A DNA stretch of 64,000 nucleotides. Origin: Thamnaconus septentrionalis (Eukaryota > Chordata > Actinopteri > Tetraodontiformes > Monacanthidae). Of this stretch, positions 1-11,425 are shown piece by piece; within the stretch, counting starts at the first letter, position 1, and each line of letters starts with the position of its first letter. Under the pieces are notes generated by a model. That model was given only the letters and a program-made list of their open reading frames with translations. It was not told the origin of the DNA and did no database searches. A program made the position numbers and the translations under genes. The stretch covers positions 3,724,129 to 3,788,128 of the forward strand of contig CM020505.1 of assembly GCA_009823395.1 (NCBI GenBank), in the 5' to 3' direction.

Positions 1-1511
1 CACAGTTCGGATCATGTAAAAACTTGTTACATTGTCTTGGGAAAAACTAAAGAAGCATTTTTTTTCCAGATTCAACAACCCAATTATCACATGCAGAAAG
101 TGATGTACAGAGTCTTCTCACATAAGTGCAAGACGCTTCAATTGCATTATATACTATTATTGTGTACTGCAGTATGCTATTCCTCTGTCCAAAACATATT
201 TAGTCTAGTTCAGCCAAGTGCTTTTTTGGTCTGTACATTTCCGGACGATCCTGTCGATGACGAAGCTCCGTTCCTCTGTGGGAACTCACAGAGATGTCAG
301 GAGAAAATTCCCAGAACCCGGCGAAGTCTGCTGTCACTTTTTTTCTTTTTAATCTTCTTATATCTGCATAAAATGTCACCAGCGTCACCCGTTGTGGACA
401 TGCTGTCACACGAGAGCAGGTTCTGTGTCACACCATTTATTGTGGAGACACCATCAGCACCACCACCAGGAACACTCAGATAAAGGGAAATGATTCGCAG
501 TTTATTTATTGTCCTTCCTTCTCTGCCGATACTAAGGCACAAGTCAAGGTTTTATATACTTTGGACCATTAACACAGTCCGGCCAAAACCTTTTTTTTTT
601 TTAATTTCCACCCAAGATGTGTTTTCTGTAACTCCTTCACAGGTAAATGGATTCATAAGGTCGACATGAAATCCTGCAATTCTACACAAAGACTTGAGAA
701 TTAACCTCTGGCATTTTAATTCCTCCTAAGCTTCAGCTGTCTGAGCTGTGATCTTCCATTTCGTTTTCGTCTGTTTCAAAATAGACTTTTCTCTCACTGG
801 ACCCATAAAGAGAGCCAATTTAATGTTGAGAACCAGTCTGCCAGTTTTAATCTATAATATTATCAGTGTAATTTTACTAAATTTTGAATGATCTGGCTAC
901 ATGCAGACTTAATTCTCTCTTCTTCCCCACTGTAGCTGTTACTTTTCCCCTGAAATTACTTTCACACTCACTGAAGGCAATAAAACACGTTGACCTCTTT
1001 TTTTGTTGCCGGTTGCCGTGGTGAACTGTAATGAGACGAGGTGCATATGTGAAAGTCAAGGCTTATGAAGCCTGAAGCAACTCCAGTCAGCTGTCGTGGC
1101 ACCAAAAAACCCATAATTTAGACTTATTTTCATGTTGGAGTGAGTTCAACTCAGAGTTCAGGAGCATTCTCAGAAGTTAGAGTTCAGAGGTTGGTTTTCA
1201 GATTGAGGCGTCATGCACTGTATGACCATGAACTTTCCATTGCCTACGTCACCAATTTACCATCATTCTCAAATTTAGTCATATTATTGTAGTATATAGT
1301 CATGTATTGTTTTCATGTATAGCGTCTACGTAGATATTTGTTTATGCAGATGGTGATATAAATGTGTGCTATAAATATTTATCCGACTCATCAGTCCTGG
1401 CTGGAATATTACTCACTCGCACTCCCACAACAGTGATCTTTCAGAGGTCTTCCTAACCTGCCGTGTGTTTTCTCCCCCTCTCTTTGTGTGTGTGTGTGTG
1501 TTTCCATGCAG
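1..1511 (+). other. mdga1: mdga1 intron upstream of first Ig1 exon (3' part)
   Basis: This stretch is the 3' end of the intron that precedes the first visible exon. The exon carrying the signal peptide should lie before base 1. The sequence is AT-rich and has no convincing coding potential; the longest open frame (37-483, + strand) resembles no family I recognise. The intron ends in a C/T-rich stretch, then (TG)8 at 1485-1500, then TTTCCATGCAG. The next exon starts by finishing a split codon, so this intron is phase 1. Confidence 0.8.
1485..1500 (+). repeat. (TG)8 tract abutting a 3' splice site
   Basis: Eight TG units are followed by TTTCCATGCAG and the exon at 1512. The array is part of the acceptor region of the first Ig1 exon, so length changes here could affect splicing. 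Confidence 0.9.
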
Positions 1512-1651
1512 CTCCTGCCAATGCTCAGATCGTGCACTCAGGCGCGGCGTGTAACGTCAAGGATGATAACATCAGTGAGAGAATCTACACCATCAAAGAA
1601 GGGGACATGCTGGTGCTACAGTGCATTGTTAAAGGACACCCACGGCCACAG
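1512..1651 (+). CDS. mdga1: mdga1 exon: first half of Ig domain 1
   Basis: This 140-bp exon lies between ...CCATGCAG and GTAAGC. It starts in phase 1 (two bases finish a codon) and ends in phase 0 after a CAG codon. It encodes about 47 residues starting APANAQIVHSG and ending KGHPRPQ. Visible features are the B-strand cysteine in LQCIV (residue 38 of the 515 seen here), an extra cysteine in AACN (residue 14), and an N-glycosylation site in DNISE (residue 20). The DNISER, YTI-EGD and GHPRPQ blocks match my memory of mammalian MDGA1; MDGA2 has a YSER variant in place of NISER. In the family, the Ig1-Ig2 arm is the main neuroligin-binding surface at the cell surface. The domain is completed 19 kb downstream at 20716. 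Confidence 0.93.
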
Positions 1652-2586
1652 GTAAGCTAATGGGCCGGGACGTGTTTGTTAAAGCAGCTCGTGTGATATG
1701 CAGTGTATTAGCTTTTGGGAAAAACAAATGTTGCAATGTGCAGAACTAGCACAGCCACAGCATCTCCCACTCTTGACGTCAGTAAACAGTGTACAGTGGC
1801 AAACGGGCAGCTCTCCATGCTAACCATAGCCTGATAAAATGCTAGTATAAATTCCAATTCATAAGCAAAAACAGAACAGTAAAATAGAAGGTTGACGTCT
1901 TCTAATTTCCATTTATGAACTGTACAGTAAGCTGAGCGTCTTGTGGTCTACATACAATACACATACACGCTAAAGTGATTTTCAGCATTGCCACTTTAAT
2001 AACGCTAATAACTTAATCCTGGTTTCCGGCTTTAGTTTCGCTGATGGCGCATGACATTTTTAGAACTCTTACTCTTTCTCATTGTTGTTCTCAACAATTG
2101 AATCTCCAGCAGTTCTGGAAACAAGCTGTAAGCTAGCCAGCATGCCTGACTTTGTTTTGTCACTCACCACAACTACTGCTGCTGCGCTTGCACGAATGGA
2201 GAGAACGGCATGCAGATGAATGATGGTTTATTCCGTTGAGGCTCAATCAAGACAACAAGATAAGGGTTCTACTTCTCTCAGTGTGGATATCAATATAGAT
2301 GTTTGTCTAACAGTTTACCCACCGTCCATCATCCAGCCAATTACATTTGAGTCCTCTTAGAAAAGGCCTCACGATCATCCAGAGCTGTGATTAGAAATAC
2401 ATGCTCGCGTTTATCTTTTAAATCCAGACCTCTCCTGCTTCAGTGTCGCTGGATTGTAAATGTCGGACATTCAAGCTGACGCCTCGATCTTCCCTCCTCC
2501 TGACACAAATATAGCGAGCCCAAGGTTGTGTCAAGGAGCTGATGTCGTTATGATGCACGAGCACCATCATAAATCTGGCAAAATAT

Positions 2587-2617
2587 CACTTTGTTTACAC
2601 GCTGTGTAAACAAAGTG
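2587..2617. promoter_or_regulatory. Perfect 14-bp inverted repeat with FOX-type cores
   Basis: The arms 2587-2600 and 2604-2617 are perfect reverse complements separated by GCT. Each arm contains TGTTTAC or its complement GTAAACA, the forkhead-factor core. It could be a paired forkhead site or a simple DNA hairpin; the regulatory role is inferred. Confidence 0.35.
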
Positions 2618-3900
2618 TCGTCTTTTTCTTACAAGCGCGTCAGGCCAAAACACGGCGCTGATTGAAAGGGCTCCAAGCGCCCGGGACACCTTCGGCGACA
2701 ACCACAAGCTACAAAACATGATGCCATAAATTTGATGACACATCCTTGAGACATTAGTCAGACTTAAAAGTGTTGCTTGGCTTCTTGCACTCGCCAAATC
2801 CCACATTGAAACTTCACACCAACAAGATGGAAGCAGAGTCCTCTGGGTGATGGAGGTTTGGATAAATGAGTGGGGGGTGGCAACCACTTGAGATTTAAAC
2901 ACTCTGACTTTGACCTCAACATTATGGGTCCAATTCAGTGCTGTATGGAGTTAAAATTCTGGGATTGTCACACAGGAATCAGCAGGAAGTGCCACTGCTG
3001 GATATTGGTGCCACAAAGCCTTTTTATTCACATAAATATTCATTTTACATTGCACATATGCAAAGAGATTTCCTCATGCATAATGAGGAAATCATGTTCA
3101 TGCTTTCAATATGTGCGTCTTTTAAGACCCAGTCTAAGATTTTACAATTCCTGTTATTCCTCCTATTAATACTTGTGTTGTTTCTTTATTGTTGTGCTGT
3201 TATTTTCTCTCTCTCTTAAAACTTATCTAGGATATAGATCCAGTTTACTGAGCTGAATATTCCAGTTTAATGCTTCTTTCAGAGCTGGGGTGGACGCTTG
3301 AGGATGACTACATGCAGTTGTGACTGATGTCACTCATATCAATGGTTGGAAAGTGATTTAGTTGATTTATAATTAGTTGATTAGTTGATGTGATCCAAAC
3401 TACTCATCACTCAGCTGCCAATTTAGCCAAGGCTCTGGTCTTACTAAGCATCTGCTGCACTGTTCATACATAACAAACAGACAAAATACAACAAACCTAA
3501 GGGAGGATGCAGGATAGGTCATACATATACATTAATGCCTCAAACTGATAAAATATGTATTTATGGATGGTAACATGCACAAACAATGAGATGTACATTA
3601 AGTCACACACCCACGCAGACGGACACAGGAGCGCCGACCTCAGCCGACTCTCGAAACATCTGGCCTCCTTAGTTTAGCTCCAGCAAAACATTTTGGACAG
3701 GAAAGGACGTAAGATGAGGTGATTGTGTGGGGAATGTTTGTGTGTGCTTGTGTTGTGTGCCTTTGTGTAGGAGTGTGTGAGGTGAGAAGAGCGGTGTTCC
3801 TCACGGGGTGTGTGTCCACTGGCATTACATCACCATGAATAAAACAGCGCCAGTGTCTGGGCCTCGTTTCCCTCGGTCTGTGTCTATCTCCATATCAACA

Positions 3901-3901
<1 letters not shown>

Positions 3902-3941
<40 letters not shown>

Positions 3942-3982
3942 TGAGAGAGAGAGTGAGAGAGAGAGAGGGAGAGAGAGAGAGG
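3902..3982. repeat. Compound microsatellite (TG)n(GA)n
   Basis: About 29 bp of TG repeat (3902-3930) runs into a slightly interrupted GA repeat ending near 3982. A CT-rich stretch follows at about 4109-4175. It lies in the intron that splits Ig1. Confidence 0.95.
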
Positions 3983-4573
3983 GATTCCACAGATGCAGAC
4001 TAATCACTGTGCATTGCTGAAAAATCTAATTACACACCGATGTGTAAACCCAACCAGCCTATACTAATCGTGGCTGTCAGTTCTCCCTCACTTCATCCAT
4101 CCATCATTCTCTCTCTCTCCCCCACCCTCTCTCCCTCTCCCTCTTTCTTTCGCTCACGCTCACTTTTCGCTCTCTTCTTCCCCTCAGACACGCACAATTT
4201 ATCACCGCATTTACATTTGCGTGCCCTCAAACAAGATGCAACCTTTAATAAAACTTTATTTTATTTTATTTATGTCCCCCCCGCCCCCCTCACCCCCCGG
4301 CCTCCGGTAATAATCACTGTAGCATCATACTTGTGCAAAAAAGAAAATAAAGAAAGAGGCAAACTTCACAAGTTCAATTCCCCCCGCGCGTTTCGGAGAT
4401 GTAGGAAATTGTGTCAGTGATTGCTTGTTCGGTGGGTCGGGAAGAGAGCATATTTTGAATAATGATCCCATTGTTCACATTGTCAGAAGGCAGAATTGTA
4501 AAATGTATATTATAGTTGTATGGTGTGTGGACAAGCGAGGCCTTAACTGCCCCTGGCAACATAACAAAACAGT

Positions 4574-4582
4574 GAGAGAGAG

Positions 4583-4632
<50 letters not shown>
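4574..4632. repeat. (GA)n microsatellite
   Basis: About 59 bp of GA repeat with one interrupting C near the start. It produces an RERERE-type open frame that is not a gene. Confidence 0.95.
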
Positions 4633-4634
<2 letters not shown>

Positions 4635-4782
4635 CAGTGAATATGTGAACAAAATAATATTAAATGAGTGACATCCAGTACTTTTTCCCCTTTAAAACAG
4701 GAAGAAATTAAATGCAGTTGAGAACATAACTGAAATGAATCACTACCCTACACTACACTTCCTTTAATGTTTAGACCTAATT

Positions 4783-4783
<1 letters not shown>

Positions 4784-4813
<30 letters not shown>
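4784..4813. repeat. (TAA)10 microsatellite
   Basis: About ten TAA units in the intron that splits Ig1. A longer AAT array of the same kind occurs before the Ig5 exon at 61947. Confidence 0.95.
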
Positions 4814-4818
<5 letters not shown>

Positions 4819-7800
4819 TGATTTAAAAAAGCTTTTGACAAGCACTGTAAATGAATGTAAATGTTAAAAATAAACAGCAGTTTAACCACACCAGCCTGTA
4901 ATATCAAACCAATGACGTGATATAACTATAATCAAGACAGCATGATGTTATAAAAAAGCCATTCTCATACATTTTAATAGGGGAGGAGGCTGAGATTAGA
5001 TAAAACGCGAGCAGTGTGAGGACAATTAAAGAGAAACAGAATGATAAGACTGTGATGGCAGCAGTGACATGAAGAAAGATGCAGCGATAACAGATAATAG
5101 AAAAAGAGAGGGGAGAACGATGAAGAGTCAAGATAATCAGGCCTGAACCTCCCTGCTGAGTGCGCGTGTGTAGCTGTGTGCGTGCACGTGCGTGTGTGTG
5201 TGTGTTTTTTAAAGTGAGGCACAATGAATAAAATGACAAACAACCTAAGATGAAGTGCATTTTTGTCTGTTTACCCAAGTAAAACACACAAAAAAATAGT
5301 TTTGTTGAGAGCATGAACACATTAATCATGTTGAATACAATCATCAGTGATGCAATCTGTCCACTGGCTTCCAGCATCTGCCCTTGTGTATGTGTGTTTC
5401 AATGTAAGGTACAGTGGACAATGTACTAAATGGAGAAAGATTCAGTGTTTTTGTCCGTCCGCAACAATACATTTTTAGCTGTAAGTGCTACGTGAACCAA
5501 GTAAAAGCAAAAAAAAATAAATAGTGAAAAACGGGTGAAGGTCCACTGCCAAAACTCATCTCTGACATCAGGAAGATGTCAGAGAAAGTCAATGTGTTTT
5601 TTTTGTGTGTGCTGTGCTGGCGAAGCAGTAACACCTACTTTTTTGTAAACAAAAGCAGCCGCTTGTTATACGCCGCCTGTCCATTTTGAATGGCACCGAT
5701 GTTTTATTTGGCCAAACCTGCGGTCCCATCCCTCAGAACCCCAGGTCGAAGGTATTAGCCAAGCCTTGTAGCTAACTTAAATCCAGATAATAAGTCAGTG
5801 CAAGAAGCGTGACAAACGTGTCAGCCAATCTGAGAAATTCAATAACGCTGTTACCTGCAAGCAGGGTGTAATTCTCTGCGGAGGGAGAAACGTGGCATCT
5901 GTCGAATTGCGAGTGATCAAGAGGAGCCCCGGCGTGTCATTGATGTTTGGCTCATCAGACTGCACCGCCCCAAGACAAGAACAGGAACTGCTCCCCGCTA
6001 CACCAGATTGCTTATAGAAATTTAATTTGAAAAAAATATTGCAGAAGATTTTGTGCGCTCACACCCCAACTGCTTGGCAGCTCAGACTTTGTCAACGGGA
6101 ACTTTTCTTTATGTCTGTTGTACTTTGACTGTCACCAACTCTGGCCGCGAAAAAAAAAAAAAAAAAAGATAACTTCTTCAAAATCCGTCAGAAAAAGGTC
6201 AAGAAAAAACCCCAAACAAACAAAGATGGCATCTAGGCAGGGGTTTCTGTTGCTTGTGTGCACAGAATAGTAAAGGGTCGTCATTAGACTGACCTCTGTC
6301 CCAGTGCGTCCTGCTGGAGAAGCACACTGCAGCATTCTCCAGTTGGTCCCTTTGGGCTTACCGAGTTTCCACTGCGCTCCTCCATCGCCTGTATTGATAA
6401 CCGGATCTCTGTCACCTCGGCTCTCCTTCATCCATCCTTACAGCCTCCCATCCTTCTCCTTACCCTTCCGCACTGCTCTGCTGCTTTCTAACGCTAAAGT
6501 GGAGGCTCACAGAGCCCTGTATATCTGCTCTGAAACCAGGTTTTGCCTGAGCTTTTAAAGGTTTCAGTTCAATTCTAGTCTTAGGGTCCGATCCTCAAAG
6601 AGTGGACGGCAGCCGCTACATTGTTCCCCCTAATCTGCAGCACTTTAGCAGCGTATCCACAAAGGTTTTGGCCCCAGTGTAATGCCGCCTCGAATTGCCC
6701 AGGGTGTAACCCTGCCTTCGCTGCATTACACTACATTGTTACTGCAGGAGTAAGTGCATATAGAAGATGGATGGACATGCCGTCTAAAACATGGCCAAAA
6801 TTTCTACACCTGAGTCAGGTGTGCAAATTTGCGCTCTGGTAACCTGGCTGCAATTTGCTCCTTTGGTTTTTAGGTTGAAGGAAACTGGTAGCTAGTTGGG
6901 TGCCAAGCGCAATCCCAGCAACCTAAAACTTAAGGAAATGAAGTCCAGGAGCATCATCCATACAGGTGACACAGTTACAACCACCTGAGTGCAATTGGCA
7001 CTTGTTTTGCTGCCGATGGGTTCGAGTAAGTGTATCTTACAGATCTCCTGCTCACAGGTTTCAGGTTTATGTGGTAAAGCAGTTTTATGCATCATGTTGT
7101 TGGTATATTGGCTCTGTCAGAGCTCTTACTTATTAAAGTATATATATAGCCAATATTTTATTTTTTGGCCCGTCACATCATCCAATATATTTCAATATCA
7201 TTCACACCCCATAAGCTCTGCAGAGAGGAGGCAGTCCACTTTGACTGTGCCAGAAATACCGCCTGCAGCCGCTGTCGACAAAGTCTCGTTGATAAGCTGC
7301 TATTTCTAATGAAGCTTATTTTGCTATGCAAAATGATCAATTGAAATATATTCAAATGAGTCTGGCAGTAAGGCTACCTGCACCGCTTAGTGTTTCGGAC
7401 GAAAATGCTTATCTGTCGCATTCTAGTCATTGCTATCCAGTGGCCTTCTAGTTTTAGTCTGTGTGTGTGCGTTTGTGTGTGTGCGTGTGTGTTGATCTGC
7501 TAATGATCGTGGAGTACATGCGTCTAACAGCGATGGCAGTGGAGCCATCAGGACTGATCCTGTTCTTGCAGGAGGTGGAAAGGCTACAGACGCTGACTTC
7601 TTTTTTTCAGAAATGTATTGACTTTGTTAAATTTTAAAGAGTGCAAGAACTGAGTACGAGGTCAGAAAATAAATCTCAACAGTTTAAAAACCATCTCAAC
7701 GATCATTATGTTTTACAACAAACTTGGGAATTAAGTCCAATGCGGAATAACACAGTGATTTTAAAGACAAAATTGGTCTGTGTTGTTTGAAATGAGACAT

Positions 7801-9304
7801 TTTCACAACATTTCGAAGTCTTTCGAGCGCAAGAAAAACTTTTGCATCACACGGCTTCGTGCTTGTTGTTTCTTGCTGGGCTCTCACGGCAAAGAACAGA
7901 GGGGGAAAAAAAAACAACAATGTTAGTGAGAAGTCTGCAGTATGCCTGCAGGTTTGCGCAGACACACAAGATGTTCATGTCTGCTGGCTGCTCTGCTATT
8001 ATTCATGCGTTTACTCCAGTCTAAACAGAATCTCCTCTCAGCGCGCCCTGTTTTCACCATTCAGAGAAACAATACGGCAACATATTTGTGGCGACAATGT
8101 TTTTCATACACTTCTCCATTGGAGCACACACCGTGTCGGCGACCGCACTGAGTCTTTAAAACATTAGAGCTTCATGTTTTATTAATCAGATAAGCTGTTT
8201 CATTGCAGATCAGAACTAGATCTCGGCTTTCCGGCTCCAGTCGAGAGCTGCCTGTGTCCCACATTTTCATAGATCCACTTAACATCACAGGAATTTGATG
8301 TATGAGTTCTGATTGGCAGACGATTTTTTCCCCCTCCCCTCTTTTATGCCGTCTCAGTCTGGATCTTTTACTAGCTACGACTTTTACACCCCACATTACA
8401 GTTTAATGTGGCACTGTTTAGCTCACAAAACTAATCAGCACATTTTCAAAGTGAATTCATGTAGACTTTCCCCATTCTCTCCTCTCCGCCCCCCTCCAAC
8501 CCTCTCAGAAGGAGGATCCAATTTAGCCATGTGAGGTCGGCCCAATAAATAGCTGCTTTGCTGAGATTGGGTCTGATTGGGGATTTATCCAATCCTTTAT
8601 CAAGACTGATTGTTTACCTTTGCCTGAGCTTGATTGGATTGAGAAAAGAGCTCTTGCCGGGGACTTTAATCGTTTTTTTTTCTCTGTCTGTCTTTTTCTT
8701 TCTGCCAACTTCTGATTTATCCCCTTTATGATCATTTTTCATATTTCACCAATTCTATCCTCTCTTCAAAATCATCATTTTCACCACATTGTTTTCAGAC
8801 TCCTTATTTCTTCTCCTCACAAGGGACTTTTTTTTTTAATGATTTTAAAACATCTCTGCACATCTGACTCATCATCAAATGAACAACAGCCTGCTCGAAA
8901 AACAGTTTCATTACAAGTCAGAGCCGCTCAGTTTGGGAAGTGTTTTGTCAACAGGTCATAAGAAATGCAGCTTTAGACTGTTTCTGAAATGAGCGTAAGA
9001 CGATTTCAAGCGTTGCAAAGGGTGGCAAAGTTATGCTGTGATTCTCCAACACTGTGTTCTGTGTCTCGGTCAAGCTCATCGATTGTTTTTTTCTGAATAT
9101 TTCATCAAGATCCCTCAAAGAAAAAGTAAAAAAAAAAAAGCAGATGAGACCTCAGTATCAGAGGTCAACACAAAGGTGCTTGTAGCATCACTCAAGGTAA
9201 CTCCAGGGAGTGCAGGGCTTTTAGTTAACAAAGCACTGCAAGTCTTGCTCACAAAGCTTTCCTTGTTATGTATACACGCACGTGCCTACACACACACATG
9301 CACG

Positions 9305-9308
<4 letters not shown>

Positions 9309-9341
<33 letters not shown>

Positions 9342-9358
9342 CTTCTTCAAGAACACAA
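9309..9358. repeat. (CA)15 with 20-bp 3' flank shared with 15.2 kb
   Basis: A CA array (9309-9338) is followed by a 20-bp sequence, 9339-9358, beginning GAGCTTCTTC and ending AAGAACACAA. The identical 20 bp follows the CA array at 15192-15242. A shared flank means the two microsatellites arose from one dispersed repeat or a duplication, not independently. Confidence 0.8.
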
Positions 9359-10271
9359 TAGGGGGGTAAATGGTTTTTCTGAAAGTGATTCCTGCCTCCT
9401 TATTATTTATTCATGGGTCTGCTGGTCATTGCAACCTTGAGACCTGCATGTGTATGTGTGTGCGCGCGCGTCCGCGTACGTGCATGTACGTGTGCGCGCG
9501 CTGAATTCTATAAGAGAGCAAGAGGTGGAACGAGATGCACAAGACAAAAGTGGAGAGAAAGGGAAAAAAGAGGAGAGGAGGAGGGCGGCCAGGGAGGGGA
9601 TGTGGTCGGGAATATGGGTTTGGATTTCCGTCCTTGAGGGGCGAGCGCAAGTCGATCGATAGCGAGGCTGAAAGCGAGGCTGATCGGGTGGCAGCGCAAG
9701 GCTGCGCTGGCACTCAGCGTGAACACGACCCGAGACACCAGCAAGGTCGCCACTTGACCCCTCACCGGGCGGGGAAGGAAGTGGGGAGGCAGAAGACAGT
9801 GGGAGAAAGATGCTAGCAGCGGCTGAAGATGACGATACACGCCTGGAGGGCACGCTGGTTAAAGTCGCAGCTGGACCAAGCGATGTGTCTTTGGCGCACA
9901 CAAGTCGTGTGATAAGCTGGGCAGCAGATGTGACGCTGGGCAGATGTCTGATGGAGCAACACGAGAAGAAGCTGCCGCATCAGTACAGCAGAGGGGTGGT
10001 GTTTGCACAATACTGCAGGGAAACCAAGGCGAAATTGTGATGGGCAACTTTTCTGTTTCTCTAATAATGTGAAGAGACAAATAAAACACTAAAAATTTCC
10101 TTCTCATGACTATGTATTTTGTAGGTGTGTAAATCATCTACTTTGAACTTAAAAATCTGCAAGCCGTCTTCATTGTGTTGAATTTTTCTCTTTGTTAAAC
10201 CTTCCCCCAAGCAAAAAACTCGAGTTTGTGCTAAAATTGAAATTGAAAGTCAGATTTTTCTTTTATTGTTT

Positions 10272-10415
10272 GTGGGTTCCTTCCAGGTACTCCAGCTTCT
10301 TCCTACAACTTCCGACCAGAGTTAGCTGGGAAAGGTTGTAGCAGCCCTTTGTGAATACAGAATAAGTGGTGACAGAGGATGGATGGATGGATGGATGGTT
10401 GGATGGATGGTTCTC
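10272..10415 (+). mobile_element. Decayed SINE copy with internal deletion and (GGAT)n tail
   Basis: Two blocks match the minus-strand SINE at 54166-54546. The first is GTGGGTTCCTTCC...TACTCCAGCTTCTTCC. The second runs from AGCTGGGAAAGG through GCAGCCCTTTGTGA and GAATAAGTGGTGACAGAGGATGG. The roughly 150 bp that separates the blocks in an intact copy is missing, and so is the tRNA-like head. The tail grades into GGAT repeats, as L2-type tails often do. The block just downstream, near 10578-10615 (ATTGATCCCACGGTGGGGAAATT), is also a phrase I know from fish repeats. Confidence 0.6.
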
Positions 10416-11253
10416 TTCTCCTGCCCCATATGACAGTGGCGAGCACAGGAGCTTCATCCAACCTCCTTGGAAGTTTCTTTTTGAAATGGCGCAATATTTT
10501 TGTTTTGTGAACCCTTTTTTTTGGATAAAAATTTCTGTGTGGCGTCTTGGGTTTAGCAGGTTAGCAACAAGAAGAAGAAGACCTTTATTGATCCCACGGT
10601 GGGGAAATTTGCAGGGTGCAATTGTGCTTCTTGTAAGATTCTCTTTACTGAGCACAGAAACGTTGAAACCTTTCTCTGAAACATGGTGTCGGTCCATTTG
10701 CCGCAAATGATTAATCAGCGGTGCGGACCTGCTAATATTCAGCTTTGTCTTGAAGGCCCGTGGCCCTCAGTAAATCTAACATTCATCAGACACAGCCCAA
10801 AATCTGACACACCCAGGATTGAGGGTTGAGGGTTGGGGGTTGTAGAGTGATTGGTGCATTTTTGTGAAAAGGGCACGCTGACCTTCGATGAAAAGACACT
10901 TGCTGAGTCGAGACATGAAGATGAGCTGGCAAATTGTGTTCATTATGTTTGCTGAATTGGTGCTACCAGCGGATGTGGAGTCGGAACATTTGCCTCTGTA
11001 AATATCTCGGGCGTCTTTGACTTTACATTTGTGAACTCGGTGTGCGGCACACCAAATTGCTGTTCAGTCAGTCTTTCCTGGGTTTGTGCGAACAAAGCCA
11101 CGTGCAGGGACTCCTACGGCAGCAGAATCCATCCGTGCATTTGCCGCCACTTGTGTGAGGTTGGACTGCATTAGCAGCGGACTGAACAGTGTATTCTAGG
11201 CCTCCCTCTCGCCAGCATTGCTGTGCGGCCCCTCCGGTGGGACCCTGATCTGC

Positions 11254-11425
11254 TCCAAGGCCAGACAGGATATATATTTTCCCTGGCAAGTCCGGGGCCT
11301 ACCCCGGGGTCCTCAGTCCAGTTGGACGTGCCCAGAACACCTCAAAGATTAGGTAGGCATCCCAAAGGCATCCTGATGAGCTCCCCCAACCACCTCAGTT
11401 GGCTACCTTCAGCGCCAAAGAGCCC
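11254..11425 (-). mobile_element. LINE ORF2 C-terminal fragment
   Basis: The complement translates to SQLRWLGELIRMPLGCLP, matching the SQLRWFGHLIRMPPGRLP-type peptide near the end of ORF2 in an abundant teleost non-LTR retrotransposon. A stop codon and frame breaks follow, so it is a dead fragment. A second fragment of the same region is at about 34000-34173. The exact family (L2 or Rex1-like) is uncertain. Confidence 0.6.

Noticed and set aside
1463..1511. In-frame stretch upstream of the first Ig1 exon that reads like a signal peptide (LPLSLCVCVC...AAPANAQ)
   Set aside because: It starts at GTG, runs through the pyrimidine tract and TG repeat of a normal acceptor, and the exon begins by finishing a split codon as in MDGA1 of other vertebrates. 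The hydrophobic look comes from TG repeats.
3902..4640. Arginine/glutamate-repeat and serine/leucine-repeat open frames
   Set aside because: They are translations of GA/CT and TG microsatellites.
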